A stretch of 64,000 bases of DNA, taken from contig PXBD01000043.1 in NCBI GenBank assembly GCA_003565625.1, positions 1 to 64,000 on the forward strand, in the 5' to 3' direction. This DNA is from Gammaproteobacteria bacterium (lineage in GTDB: Bacteria > Pseudomonadota > Gammaproteobacteria > Xanthomonadales > Wenzhouxiangellaceae). A model generated the notes under the pieces. The model was given only the letters and a program-made list of their open reading frames with translations. It had not been told where the DNA came from and did no database searches. Below are positions 55,129-63,368 of the stretch, piece after piece. Position numbers and translations under genes: made by a program. Each line of letters opens with the position of its first letter. The first letter of the stretch is position 1.

Positions 55129-56292
55129 ATGCACACACTTGACCCCTTCGATCTGTTCGACATCAGCGCCCAGCTGAGTGAAGAAGAGCTGATGATTCGC
55201 GCCAGCGTGGCCCGCTTCGTCGATGAAAAGGCCCTGCCGCTCATGGCGGAATGCTTTGACCAGGGTCGCTTCCCGGCCGAACTGATCCCCGAGATTGCCG
55301 ATCTGGGCCTGCTGGGCTCCAGCCTCGAGGGCTACGGCTGCGCCGGTCTCAACGCGGTCAGCTACGGCCTGATCTGTCAGGAACTCGAGCGCGGCGATTC
55401 CGGCTTGCGCAGCTTCGTGTCGGTCCAGTCCTCGCTGTGCATGTACCCGATCCACGCCTTCGGCTCGGACGAGCAAAAGGAGCACTGGCTGCCGGATATG
55501 GCCGCCGGCAAGGTCATTGGCTGCTTCGGCCTGACCGAGCCGCATGGCGGGTCGGACCCGGCCAACATGAAAACCCACGCCCGGCGCGACGGCGATGACT
55601 GGATCATCAACGGCGCCAAGATGTGGATCACCAACGGCAACCTGGCCCATATCGCCATCGTCTGGGCGCGCACCGACGAGGGCATCCTCGGCTTCATCGT
55701 GCCGACCGATACCCCCGGCTTCGAGGCGCGCGAAATCCACGCCAAGATGTCGCTCCGCGCCTCGGTCACCTCCGAGCTGTACTTCGACAACGTGCGCGTG
55801 CCCGACGCCAACCGCCTGCCAGGGGTCAAGGGCCTGAAGGGTCCGCTGTCGTGCCTCAGTCAGGCCCGCTACGGCATCACCTGGGGGCCGATCGGATCTG
55901 CGCTGGCCTGCCTGAAAGAAGCCATCGATTACACCGCCGACCGCGAACTGTTCGGCCGCGCGCTGGCCGCCAACCAGGCCGTGCAGATTCGCCTGGCCGA
56001 CATGTCCAGGCGCATCACCCAGGCCCAGCTGATGTCGCTGCGCCTCGGGCGGCTCAAGGACGAGGGCAGGGTGCACCCCACCCAGATTTCCATGGCCAAG
56101 TGGAACAACGTGCGCATGGCCCTGGACATCGCCCGCGACTGCCGCGACCTGCTCGGCGGCTCCGGCATCACCCTGGAATACGTCGCCATCCGCCACATGC
56201 TCAACCTGGAGTCGGTGATTACCTACGAGGGCACCGAGACCGTGCATCAGCTGGTCGTGGGGCGGGAGTTGACCGGGGTGAATGCGTTTTAA
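55129..56292 (+). CDS. gcdH: glutaryl-CoA dehydrogenase-like acyl-CoA dehydrogenase
   Basis: A 387-residue FAD enzyme that oxidises and decarboxylates glutaryl-CoA to crotonyl-CoA in lysine and tryptophan breakdown. The sequence follows GcdH rather than generic acyl-CoA dehydrogenases: 'LERGDSGLRSFVSVQSSL', 'IGCFGLTEPHGGSDP', 'RYGITWGPIGSA', 'LGRLKDEG' and the C-terminal 'YEGTETVHQL' with catalytic Glu. The chosen ATG ('MHTLDP') lies 15 codons after the track start. A repeat-rich gap separates it from the E1 gene on the same strand. Confidence 0.9.
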   Translation: MHTLDPFDLFDISAQLSEEELMIRASVARFVDEKALPLMAECFDQGRFPAELIPEIADLGLLGSSLEGYGCAGLNAVSYGLICQELERGDSGLRSFVSVQSSLCMYPIHAFGSDEQKEHWLPDMAAGKVIGCFGLTEPHGGSDPANMKTHARRDGDDWIINGAKMWITNGNLAHIAIVWARTDEGILGFIVPTDTPGFEAREIHAKMSLRASVTSELYFDNVRVPDANRLPGVKGLKGPLSCLSQARYGITWGPIGSALACLKEAIDYTADRELFGRALAANQAVQIRLADMSRRITQAQLMSLRLGRLKDEGRVHPTQISMAKWNNVRMALDIARDCRDLLGGSGITLEYVAIRHMLNLESVITYEGTETVHQLVVGRELTGVNAF

Positions 56293-56305
56293 GGGTTATT
56301 GTTTT

Positions 56306-56343
56306 CCTGAACCCGGAACCCTGAACCCGGAACCCTGAACCCC
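56306..56343. repeat. 14-bp tandem repeat CCTGAACCCGGAAC
   Basis: Two perfect copies (56306-56319, 56320-56333) and a partial third (CCTGAACCC, 56334-56342) stand between gcdH and the E1 gene. Translated on the minus strand the repeat yields a 'GSGFRVQ' string, a pattern I recall from spurious database ORFs in unrelated genomes. Confidence 0.9.
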
Positions 56344-56355
56344 GCTTTTCGAGTA

Positions 56356-56385
56356 CTCTGCGTCCATCTGCGTTCCTCTGCGGTT
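56356..56385. repeat. 10-bp imperfect tandem repeat (NTCTGCGNNC)
   Basis: Three units CTCTGCGTCC, ATCTGCGTTC, CTCTGCGGTT in direct succession, ending 10 bases before the E1 ATG. The period is close to one helical turn. The same TCTGCGT-rich pattern occurs, as I recall, in intergenic DNA of many distant bacteria. No function is known to me. Confidence 0.85.
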
Positions 56386-56395
56386 CGAGCAAACA

Positions 56396-58606
56396 ATGTC
56401 CCAATCCGCCGCCCGTCGCCTCAACCGGGCACAAGTCGTCGATGAGGCCTTCCTGGCCCACCTGCAGGCCCTGGACGACGGCGCGGTTCGGCCGCCGGTG
56501 CACGGTAACATTGCCCCGGCCGACCTGGTCGAAGTCTTCGACAGCCAGCTGGCCTCGCGCCAGCTCGACCTCATGGCCCGCGTCAAGCGCGCCGAGAACA
56601 AGGTCTTCTACACCATCGGCTCGTCCGGCCACGAGGGCAATGCGCTGGTCGGGCGCCTGACCCGGCACACCGATCCGGCGTTCCTGCATTACCGCTCCGG
56701 CGCCTTCATGGCCGAGCGCTATCGCAAGCTTGACGGGCTTGATTTCATTCGCGACACCTGCCTGTCGTTTGCCGCCTCACGGCTGGATCCGGCCTCGGGC
56801 GGGCGCCACAAGGTCTGGGGCAGCAAGCCGCTGTGGGTGCTGCCCCAGACATCGACCATTGCCTCGCACCTGCCCAAGGCAGTCGGCACCGCGCTGGCGA
56901 TTGCCCGCGCCGGGCGCGATGGCCACGAGCTGCCGGTGCCGGTCGACAGCCTGGTGGTTTGCAGTTTCGGCGACGCCAGCCTCAACCATGCCGCGGCCCA
57001 GACGGCGTTCAATGCCTGCGCCTGGTCGCGCCACCAGAACCTGCCGGTACCGATCCTGTTTGTGTGTGAGGACAACGGCCTGGGCATTTCCGTACCGTCT
57101 CCGCGGGACTGGATTCACGACACCATGGCGCGCCGTCACGGTCTGACCTACCGCTTTGCCGACGGCCTCGATGCTGCCGGTGCCTACGCCGCGGTGGGCG
57201 AGGCGGTGGAAGAGTGCCGCAAGCGGCGCTCGGCGGTGTTTCTGCATCTGCGCACCACCCGGCTGATGGGCCACGCCGGGACGGATTTCGAAATCGAGTA
57301 TCGGACTCCGGAGGAGCTGGCTGCAGCCGAAGCGCTGGACCCGCTGCTGCGCACGGCCGAACAGGTGGTCGCGCGCGCTCTGATGACCCCGGATGCGATT
57401 TGTCAACGCTACGAGCAGCTGCGGCAACGCTGCCTGGAACAGGCCGACCGCGCCGATGCCGAGCCGCGCCTGAGCCATCGGGCCGAAGTAATCGCGCCGC
57501 TGGCGCCGTTGTCGACCGATGCGGTCCTGGCCGAGGCGCGCGCGAACAACCACGGCGGGTCGGCGAATCGGCCCGAGAGCCAGCCGCCGCGCCACCTGGC
57601 TATCCAGATCAACCGCGCCCTGGCCGATCTGCTGGCCAAATACCCGCAAGCGCTGGTTTTCGGCGAAGACGTCGCCCGCAAGGGCGGGGTCTACACGGTG
57701 ACCAAGGGGCTGTCGTCGCGCTTCGGACCGGCCCGCGTATTCAATACCCTGCTGGATGAGACGACCATTCTTGGGCTGGCCCAGGGCTATGCCGCCATGG
57801 GCTACCTGCCGGTCCCCGAAATCCAGTACCTGGCCTATTTCCACAACGCCTGCGACCAGATTCGCGGCGAGGCCTGCTCGCTGCAGTTTTTCTCCAACGG
57901 CCAGTTCCGCAACCCCATGGTCATGCGGATTGCCGGGCTGGGTTACCAGCGCGGCTTCGGTGGCCATTTCCACAACGACAACTCGATTGCCGCGCTGCGC
58001 GATATTCCCGGCCTGGTGATTGGCTGCCCCTCGCGCGGCGACGATGCGGCCCTGATGCTGCGCACGATGATGGCAATGGCCCAGGTCGACGGCCGGGTCT
58101 GTGCCCTGATCGAACCGATCGCCCTGTACATGACCAAGGATCTCCATGAGCCCGACGACGGCGGCTGGCTGTTTCCGTACCCGCCACCGGACCAGGCCCT
58201 GGAGCCGTTTGCCGCGCGGGTCTACCACGCCGACGCCTCGGATCTGCTGATCATCAGCTATGCCAACGGCATCCCCATGGCGTTGCGTTGCGCGGCCGTC
58301 CTCGAGCAAGCCGGACACCGGGTGCGCGTGCTGGACCTGCGCTGGCTCAAGCCACTGCCCATAGCCGAGGTGGCCGCACACGCCGGAGGCTGTGCGGCCG
58401 TGCTGATCTTCGACGAGGGCCGGCCTGACGGTGGCATTGGCGAGGGCCTGGTAACCGCCATGGTGGAGGCCGGGGTCGCGGATCGTCCGGTCCGGCGCCT
58501 TGCCGCCGCCGATTGTTATATTCCGCTGGCCGATGCAGCCAACCTGGTGCTGGCGTCCGAGGCGGCCATGCTGGCTGCTGCCCGCGACCTGCTCGCGCCT
58601 GCCTGA
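56396..58606 (+). CDS. fused alpha-beta thiamine-dependent 2-oxoacid dehydrogenase E1
   Basis: A 736-residue protein joining both E1 subunits. About residues 1-370 are the alpha part, with TPP-binding 'GDASLNHAAAQTAFNACAW...CEDN' and 'GHEGNALVG'; about 395-736 are the beta part, with 'VFGEDVARKGGVYTVTKGL' and 'FNTLLDETTILGLAQGYA'. Such fusions act on branched-chain or related 2-oxo acids, releasing CO2 and passing the acyl group to a lipoyl E2. No E2 or E3 is adjacent. No binding site precedes the ATG. The neighbour gcdH leaves open a role in lysine breakdown (2-oxoadipate). sbtA follows after eight bases. Confidence 0.88.
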   Translation: MSQSAARRLNRAQVVDEAFLAHLQALDDGAVRPPVHGNIAPADLVEVFDSQLASRQLDLMARVKRAENKVFYTIGSSGHEGNALVGRLTRHTDPAFLHYRSGAFMAERYRKLDGLDFIRDTCLSFAASRLDPASGGRHKVWGSKPLWVLPQTSTIASHLPKAVGTALAIARAGRDGHELPVPVDSLVVCSFGDASLNHAAAQTAFNACAWSRHQNLPVPILFVCEDNGLGISVPSPRDWIHDTMARRHGLTYRFADGLDAAGAYAAVGEAVEECRKRRSAVFLHLRTTRLMGHAGTDFEIEYRTPEELAAAEALDPLLRTAEQVVARALMTPDAICQRYEQLRQRCLEQADRADAEPRLSHRAEVIAPLAPLSTDAVLAEARANNHGGSANRPESQPPRHLAIQINRALADLLAKYPQALVFGEDVARKGGVYTVTKGLSSRFGPARVFNTLLDETTILGLAQGYAAMGYLPVPEIQYLAYFHNACDQIRGEACSLQFFSNGQFRNPMVMRIAGLGYQRGFGGHFHNDNSIAALRDIPGLVIGCPSRGDDAALMLRTMMAMAQVDGRVCALIEPIALYMTKDLHEPDDGGWLFPYPPPDQALEPFAARVYHADASDLLIISYANGIPMALRCAAVLEQAGHRVRVLDLRWLKPLPIAEVAAHAGGCAAVLIFDEGRPDGGIGEGLVTAMVEAGVADRPVRRLAAADCYIPLADAANLVLASEAAMLAAARDLLAPA

Positions 58607-58614
58607 GCCCCGAT

Positions 58615-59577
58615 ATGGTTGAGCTTGCGCTGCAAAATCTGATCTCGCCGATCGTCCTGAGCTTCGTGCTCGGACTGGTCGCGGCCGGGCTTCGCTCCGA
58701 CTTGAGCATTCCCGAGGCCGTGGCCAAGGGTCTGTCGATCTACCTGCTGTTTGCCATTGGCTACAAGGGCGGGGTCGAAGTGGCTGCTGCCGGGGCTGAT
58801 CCGCGCCTGGGCCTGGCGCTGGTTGCCGGCGTGGCCTTGTCGGCGCTGATTCCGCTGCTGGCCTACGGCTTGTTGCGCAGCATGACTCGGCTCGACCGGG
58901 TCGATGCCGCCGCGGTGGCCGGACACTACGGCTCGATTTCCATTGTCACCTTTGTTGCAGCCACATCGCTGCTGCGCTCGGCCGGCATCGACTACGAAGG
59001 CTGGCTGGTGGCCGTGGCGGCGGCGATGGAGGCTCCGGCCATACTCACCGCCCTGTGGCTGGCCCGGGGGCGGGCGGGACCGGGTGAGGGCCTGCCGTGG
59101 CGGGAGATTGCCCTGAACGGCTCGATCGTTCTTCTCCTCGGCGCTTTCCTGATCGGCTGGGCCACCGGGCCGGCCGGGATGGCCGAGGTTGAGGGGTTCC
59201 TGGTCGCGCCGTTCAAGGGCGTGCTGTGTTTGTTCCTGCTCGACATGGGCCTGGTCGCCGGTCGCAACCTGTTGCGCAGCCGTGGTGTGCTCAGCGTCGG
59301 GCTGGTGCTGTTTGCCGTGCTGATGCCGCTGCTTGGCGCCGTCCTGGGCCTGGTCACGGGCTGGCTGCTCGGCCTGTCGGAAGGCGGGGTCGCGCTGTTG
59401 GCCACCCTGGCGGCCTCGGCGTCCTACATTGCCGTTCCGGCGGCGATGCGCGTGGCCTTGCCCGAGGCCAACCCGGCGGTCTACCTGACCCTGGCCCTCG
59501 GGATCACGTTTCCGTTCAACCTGGCCATCGGCGTTTCGCTGTACCTGACCGCAGCCCAGTGGCTGCCTGGAGGCTGA
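58615..59577 (+). CDS. sbtA: SbtA-family sodium-dependent bicarbonate permease
   Basis: A 320-residue integral membrane protein with about ten helices. 'LFAIGYKGGVEV', 'GHYGSISIVTFVAA', 'EAPAILTALWLA' and 'LLDMGLVAGRNL' match the SbtA (DUF897) family, which imports bicarbonate with sodium in cyanobacteria. The start is the ATG of 'MVELAL', eight bases after the E1 stop; the track ORF runs back into E1. The next gene encodes a PII-like protein, the usual SbtB partner. Bicarbonate as substrate is inferred from the family. Confidence 0.85.
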   Translation: MVELALQNLISPIVLSFVLGLVAAGLRSDLSIPEAVAKGLSIYLLFAIGYKGGVEVAAAGADPRLGLALVAGVALSALIPLLAYGLLRSMTRLDRVDAAAVAGHYGSISIVTFVAATSLLRSAGIDYEGWLVAVAAAMEAPAILTALWLARGRAGPGEGLPWREIALNGSIVLLLGAFLIGWATGPAGMAEVEGFLVAPFKGVLCLFLLDMGLVAGRNLLRSRGVLSVGLVLFAVLMPLLGAVLGLVTGWLLGLSEGGVALLATLAASASYIAVPAAMRVALPEANPAVYLTLALGITFPFNLAIGVSLYLTAAQWLPGG

Positions 59578-59578
59578 C

Positions 59579-59890
59579 ATGCAGACTCATCCGGCCAGCC
59601 GGATTGAAATCATCATCGAGACCCCGGCCCTGCGCGCGCTGTCGCGCCAGCTGGATCGCGCCGGGGTCACCGGCTACACGGTCTTGCCGGTCCTCGGCGG
59701 CCAGGGTCGAACCGGGCCGTGGACGCAGGAGGGCGAAATCAGCGCGGCCGGGGGCATGGTCGCAGTTCTTGCCGTGGTCGCGCCCGAGCGCGCAGAGCAA
59801 GTGCTCGAATCGGTGTTCGAGGTCGTCAGCCGCCAGATCGGCCTGGTGTCGGTCAGTGAATGCCGGGTGGTGCGGCCGGAACGGGTCTGA
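59579..59890 (+). CDS. sbtB: SbtB-like PII-family regulator of SbtA
   Basis: A 103-residue ferredoxin-fold PII-like protein. 'VTGYTVLPVLGGQGRTGPW' is the strand and T-loop region, 'GGMVAVLAVVAPERAEQVLE' the middle strand and helix, and 'IGLVSVSECRVVRP' the last strand. SbtB binds adenine nucleotides and controls SbtA. The cyanobacterial C-terminal redox loop is absent. GGAGG lies six bases before the ATG, within the sbtA end. A plausible coding tail exists in another frame right after the stop. Confidence 0.82.
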   Translation: MQTHPASRIEIIIETPALRALSRQLDRAGVTGYTVLPVLGGQGRTGPWTQEGEISAAGGMVAVLAVVAPERAEQVLESVFEVVSRQIGLVSVSECRVVRPERV

Positions 59891-59988
59891 GGGCAGTGAC
59901 CGGATCCAGAGGTTTCTGCTGGGGTGTCCGCGGGAAGCCGAGGATTTCGCCCGGATGCTGCAATCCCCGGTCAGCGAGTGACGCGCTC

Positions 59989-61440
59989 TCAGCGACGCAT
60001 CCGGTAGGCTTGCGCGTCGAATCGCCGGCATTGCCAGCGATAGGTGAAGGTGAATCGCGGCCAGAGCGTGGCGTTGCGTCCGCTGACCGGGTGCCGGTAC
60101 CAGCTGGCACAGCCGCCCCGGTTCCAGACCGTGCGCTCCAGTCGCTGCTGCAGGTCCCGGTTCCAGGCCACCTGGGCTTCGGGCCGGACGCACACGCGAT
60201 GGATCCCGTGTTGCTGCATATGGCCAAACAGGTCGACCAGGTAGCGTAGCTGGCCCTCGATCATCAGCAGCACCGAGTTGTGTCCCAGCGCCGTATTGGG
60301 GCCCAGCAGGGTAAAGAAATTCGGGAACCCGGCAACGGCCACGCCCTTGTAGGCTTGCGGGCCGTCGGCCCAGGTTCGGGCCAGGTCGCGGCCATCGGCA
60401 CCGAGGATCATGCCCTCGGGAATCGGGCTGGTGGCCTGAAAGCCGGTGCCCAGGACGATCAGGTCTGTTGTCCGGCCATGTCCGGTGCAGTCGAAGATCA
60501 CGTTGTCCTCGATGCGCTCGATCGGGTCGGTGAACAGTGCCACGTTGTCTTCACCCAGGGCCGGGTAGTCGTCGTTGGACATCAGCACCCGCTTGCAGCC
60601 CATGGCGTAGTCGGGTAGCAGTTTGCGCTGCAATTCCGGGTCGCGCACCTGGTCGCGCAGATGGGCAAGCGCCTTGCGCCGGTGATAGGCGGTCAGACGT
60701 GGCCAGCGGGCGAAGGCGGGCAGGCGGCTTTCCAGAAGAGCAAACAGGCCCAGCCGGACCAGCCGGCGGGCAGCCGGAACGTGCCGGTAGAGCGTTTTCT
60801 GCCACGGCCGGATTGCCCGGTCGGGTTTGGGCAGAATCCACTGGGCGCTGCGTTGGTAGACATCGAGCCGGGCGGCTTCGCGCTGCAGGTGCGGAACAAA
60901 CTGGATCGCCGAGGCCCCGGTGCCGATTACGGCAACGCGGCGGTCGCGCAGCTCCAGGTGCTCCGGCCAGCGCTGCGAGTGAATCACCGGGCCGGCAAAT
61001 TCGTCCAGACCCGGAATGGCCGGCCAGGCCGGGCGCGACAGTCCGCCGATGGCCGATACCAGCACCCGGGCGCGGTAGGTGACACCGCGATGATCGCGCA
61101 CCTGCCAGGCGGATTCCCCTTCCAGCCAGCGGGCCTGTTCCATGCGGGTGTCGAGGATGATGTGTTCGGCCAGCCCATGCCGGTCGACGCAGTCGGCGAG
61201 GTAGCGCTGGATTTCGGCCCGCCCGGCGAACTGGCGCGACCAGTCGGCCCTGGGCTCGAACGAAAGTGAATACAGATGCGACTGCACGTCGCAGGCACAA
61301 CCCGGGTAGCGGTTGAGCCACCAGGTGCCGCCGACGCCGGACTCGGCCTCCAGGATCAGGAAATCCTCGATGCCGGCCTGTTTGAGGCGGATCGCCAGGC
61401 CGATGCCGGAAAACCCGGCGCCGATGATGAGGATGCCCAC
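59989..61440 (-). CDS. flavin monooxygenase, Baeyer-Villiger type
   Basis: A 483-residue FAD/NADPH monooxygenase. The FAD loop 'IIGAGFSGIGLAIRL' is at the N-terminus, 'VGGTWWLNRYPGCACD' follows, the fingerprint 'FAGPVIHSQRWP' fits FxGxxxHxxxWP of type I Baeyer-Villiger enzymes, and 'VIGTGASAIQ' is the NADPH loop. 'LIVLGTGFQ' and 'FPNFFTLLGPNTALGHNS' are also typical. It inserts oxygen next to ketones or oxidises heteroatoms; the substrate is unknown. It stands alone between sbtB (convergent) and kbl (same strand, 36 bases upstream). Confidence 0.88.
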   Translation of the reverse strand: MGILIIGAGFSGIGLAIRLKQAGIEDFLILEAESGVGGTWWLNRYPGCACDVQSHLYSLSFEPRADWSRQFAGRAEIQRYLADCVDRHGLAEHIILDTRMEQARWLEGESAWQVRDHRGVTYRARVLVSAIGGLSRPAWPAIPGLDEFAGPVIHSQRWPEHLELRDRRVAVIGTGASAIQFVPHLQREAARLDVYQRSAQWILPKPDRAIRPWQKTLYRHVPAARRLVRLGLFALLESRLPAFARWPRLTAYHRRKALAHLRDQVRDPELQRKLLPDYAMGCKRVLMSNDDYPALGEDNVALFTDPIERIEDNVIFDCTGHGRTTDLIVLGTGFQATSPIPEGMILGADGRDLARTWADGPQAYKGVAVAGFPNFFTLLGPNTALGHNSVLLMIEGQLRYLVDLFGHMQQHGIHRVCVRPEAQVAWNRDLQQRLERTVWNRGGCASWYRHPVSGRNATLWPRFTFTYRWQCRRFDAQAYRMRR

Positions 61441-61476
61441 GAACCGCCCGCTTTGGTTCGAACTTCGTTATGCGTA

Positions 61477-62667
61477 TCAGAGTACGCCCAGGCGCTTGCC
61501 TACGCGGATGAATGCATCGACCGCAAATTCGAGTTGTTCGCGCGTGTGTGCGGCCGAAATCTGGGTGCGGATGCGAGCCTCGCCTTTCGGTACCACGGGG
61601 TAGAAGAAACCGATCACATAAATGCCTTCGTTGAGCAATTCCTCGGCCATCTTCTGGGCCAGCGGCGCGTCGTAGAGCATGACCGGCACGATGGGGTGGT
61701 CGCCGGGCTTGATGTCGAAGCCCGCCTCGACCATGGCCTGCCGGAAAAATTGCGTGTTCTCCTTGAGTTGCTCGAGCAGGGCGGACGACTCGTTGAGGAT
61801 TTCGAACACCTTGAGGGTGGCGGCTACCAGCGGTGGGGCCAGCGAGTTGGAAAACAGGTAGGGCCGCGAACGTTGGCGCAGTAGATCAACCACCGGCTGG
61901 CTGGCCACGGTGAATCCGCCCATGCCACCGCCCAGCGCCTTGCCCAGGGTCGAGGGGAAGATGTCGACCTTGTCGAGCACGCCGTGGTATTCGGCCGAGC
62001 CGCGGCCGGTGGGGCCGAAAAAGCCGGTGGCATGGCAGTCATCGACCATGACCAGGGCGTTGTATTGTTCGGCCAGGGCGGTGATTTCGTCCAGTTTGGC
62101 CACGTACCCGTCCATGGAAAAGACCCCGTCGGTGGCGATCAGGCGGGTGCGCTTGTTCTGGGTGGCCTTCAGAATGTCTTCCAGCGCCTGCATGTCCGAG
62201 TTCGGGTAGCGATGGCGCTCGGCCTTGCACAAACGAATACCGTCGATGATGGAGGCGTGGTTGAGCTGGTCGGAGATGATGGCATCTTCCGGGCCCAACA
62301 GCGGTTCGAACAGGCCGCCGTTGGCGTCGAAGCAGGCCGCATACAGAATGCTGTCGTCCTTTCCGAAGAACTCGGCAATGGCCCGCTCCAGTTGTTTGTG
62401 GAGTGCCTGCGTGCCGCAGATGAAGCGCACCGACGCCACTCCGAAACCATACTCGTCCAGGGCTTGTTGGGCGGCGGCGATGATGTCGGGATGGTCGGCC
62501 AGCCCGAGGTAGTTGTTGGCGCAGAAATTCAGCACCTCGCCGGCCTCGGCGGTACGAATCGCGACCCGCTGCGGGGTGGTGATCGCGCGCTCGCGCTTGT
62601 ACAGCCCGTCTTGTTCGATTCGGGCCAGTTCGGAGTTCAGGCGGTCAAGGAAAGCGGTATCGGCCAT
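61477..62667 (-). CDS. kbl: glycine C-acetyltransferase (2-amino-3-ketobutyrate CoA ligase)
   Basis: A PLP enzyme of 396 residues that splits 2-amino-3-oxobutyrate with CoA into glycine and acetyl-CoA, the second step of threonine breakdown. '[14 protein letters not shown]', '[14 protein letters not shown]', '[16 protein letters not shown]' and the PLP lysine in '[13 protein letters not shown]' are diagnostic. The start is the ATG of 'MADTAFLD'; the track extends 55 codons upstream. tdh lies further upstream on the same strand, but a plus-strand gene sits between them. Confidence 0.96.
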   Translation of the reverse strand: MADTAFLDRLNSELARIEQDGLYKRERAITTPQRVAIRTAEAGEVLNFCANNYLGLADHPDIIAAAQQALDEYGFGVASVRFICGTQALHKQLERAIAEFFGKDDSILYAACFDANGGLFEPLLGPEDAIISDQLNHASIIDGIRLCKAERHRYPNSDMQALEDILKATQNKRTRLIATDGVFSMDGYVAKLDEITALAEQYNALVMVDDCHATGFFGPTGRGSAEYHGVLDKVDIFPSTLGKALGGGMGGFTVASQPVVDLLRQRSRPYLFSNSLAPPLVAATLKVFEILNESSALLEQLKENTQFFRQAMVEAGFDIKPGDHPIVPVMLYDAPLAQKMAEELLNEGIYVIGFFYPVVPKGEARIRTQISAAHTREQLEFAVDAFIRVGKRLGVL

Positions 62668-62738
62668 TGGTCTGGTCGCAATGAAAAGGTTGTGGGAAAC
62701 GGAGATTGTAGGCCAGCCGACCAAAGCCAGCGGCTTGT

Positions 62739-62766
62739 TTGACGGATTCGTCAGCGGTCTGATGAT
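62739..62766 (+). promoter_or_regulatory. candidate promoter of the rhodanese gene
   Basis: TTGACG (62739-62744) and GATGAT (62761-62766) are 16 bases apart in the 136-base divergent gap between kbl and the rhodanese gene, about 40 bases before the latter's ATG. The -35 matches five of six positions and the -10 four. Confidence 0.4.
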
Positions 62767-62803
62767 AACGTTGCGGCTCACTTGCACACTTCCCGGAGTC
62801 AAC

Positions 62804-63358
62804 ATGCTGCGTATTTCGATGATTCTGGCCATGGCATGGATGCTGGCCGCGCCGGTGCAGGCTGGCGACTACGGCCTTTCTGCCGCCGAAGCGTTTGAGC
62901 GGGTCGAGCGGGGTGACGAGCCGGTGTTGTTCGTGGACGTGCGCGATCCGGTCGAAATCATGTTTATCGGCTGGGCCGACAGCGCCGACGTCAACATCCC
63001 TTTCCTGCTGGTCGACCGCTACGACTGGAATGCCGACAGTGGAGGCTTTCCGTTGCCGCGCAACCCCGATTTTGCTGCCGAGGTCGAGGCAGCGTTGATC
63101 GAGCGCGGGCTGGCTCGCGACACCACCATCATCACCATGTGCCGATCCGGCAGCGCCCGCGGGGAGCCGAGTGCTGCCTACCTGCGCGAGGCCGGTTTTG
63201 CCAACGCAATGTACGTTCGCCACGGGTTTCAAGGTGACCGTATCGCCGAAGGCGAGCACGCGGGTATGCGGCTGAAAAATGGCTGGCAGAACGAAGGCCT
63301 GCCGTGGCAGCCGCGGATGAACCCGGACAAGATCTACCGGCCCACCCGTAGCCACTGA
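62804..63358 (+). CDS. periplasmic rhodanese-domain protein
   Basis: A 184-residue protein with a signal peptide ending near 'APVQA'. One rhodanese domain follows: '[19 protein letters not shown]' and '[13 protein letters not shown]', then the active-site loop with Cys in 'MCRSGSARG' and '[13 protein letters not shown]'. An insertion of about 40 residues ('[15 protein letters not shown]' region) lies before the active site. The family transfers sulfane sulfur, but the substrate here is unknown. CGGAG precedes the ATG. The gene runs opposite to kbl and tdh and its stop is 10 bases from that of tdh. Confidence 0.85.
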   Translation: MLRISMILAMAWMLAAPVQAGDYGLSAAEAFERVERGDEPVLFVDVRDPVEIMFIGWADSADVNIPFLLVDRYDWNADSGGFPLPRNPDFAAEVEAALIERGLARDTTIITMCRSGSARGEPSAAYLREAGFANAMYVRHGFQGDRIAEGEHAGMRLKNGWQNEGLPWQPRMNPDKIYRPTRSH

Positions 63359-63368
63359 TCGGCGGCGT

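Noticed and set aside
56219-56689. 156-residue minus-strand frame containing a 'GSGFRVQGSGFR' string
   Set aside because: It is generated by the intergenic 14-bp repeat plus antisense coding; this type of peptide is a known kind of annotation artefact.
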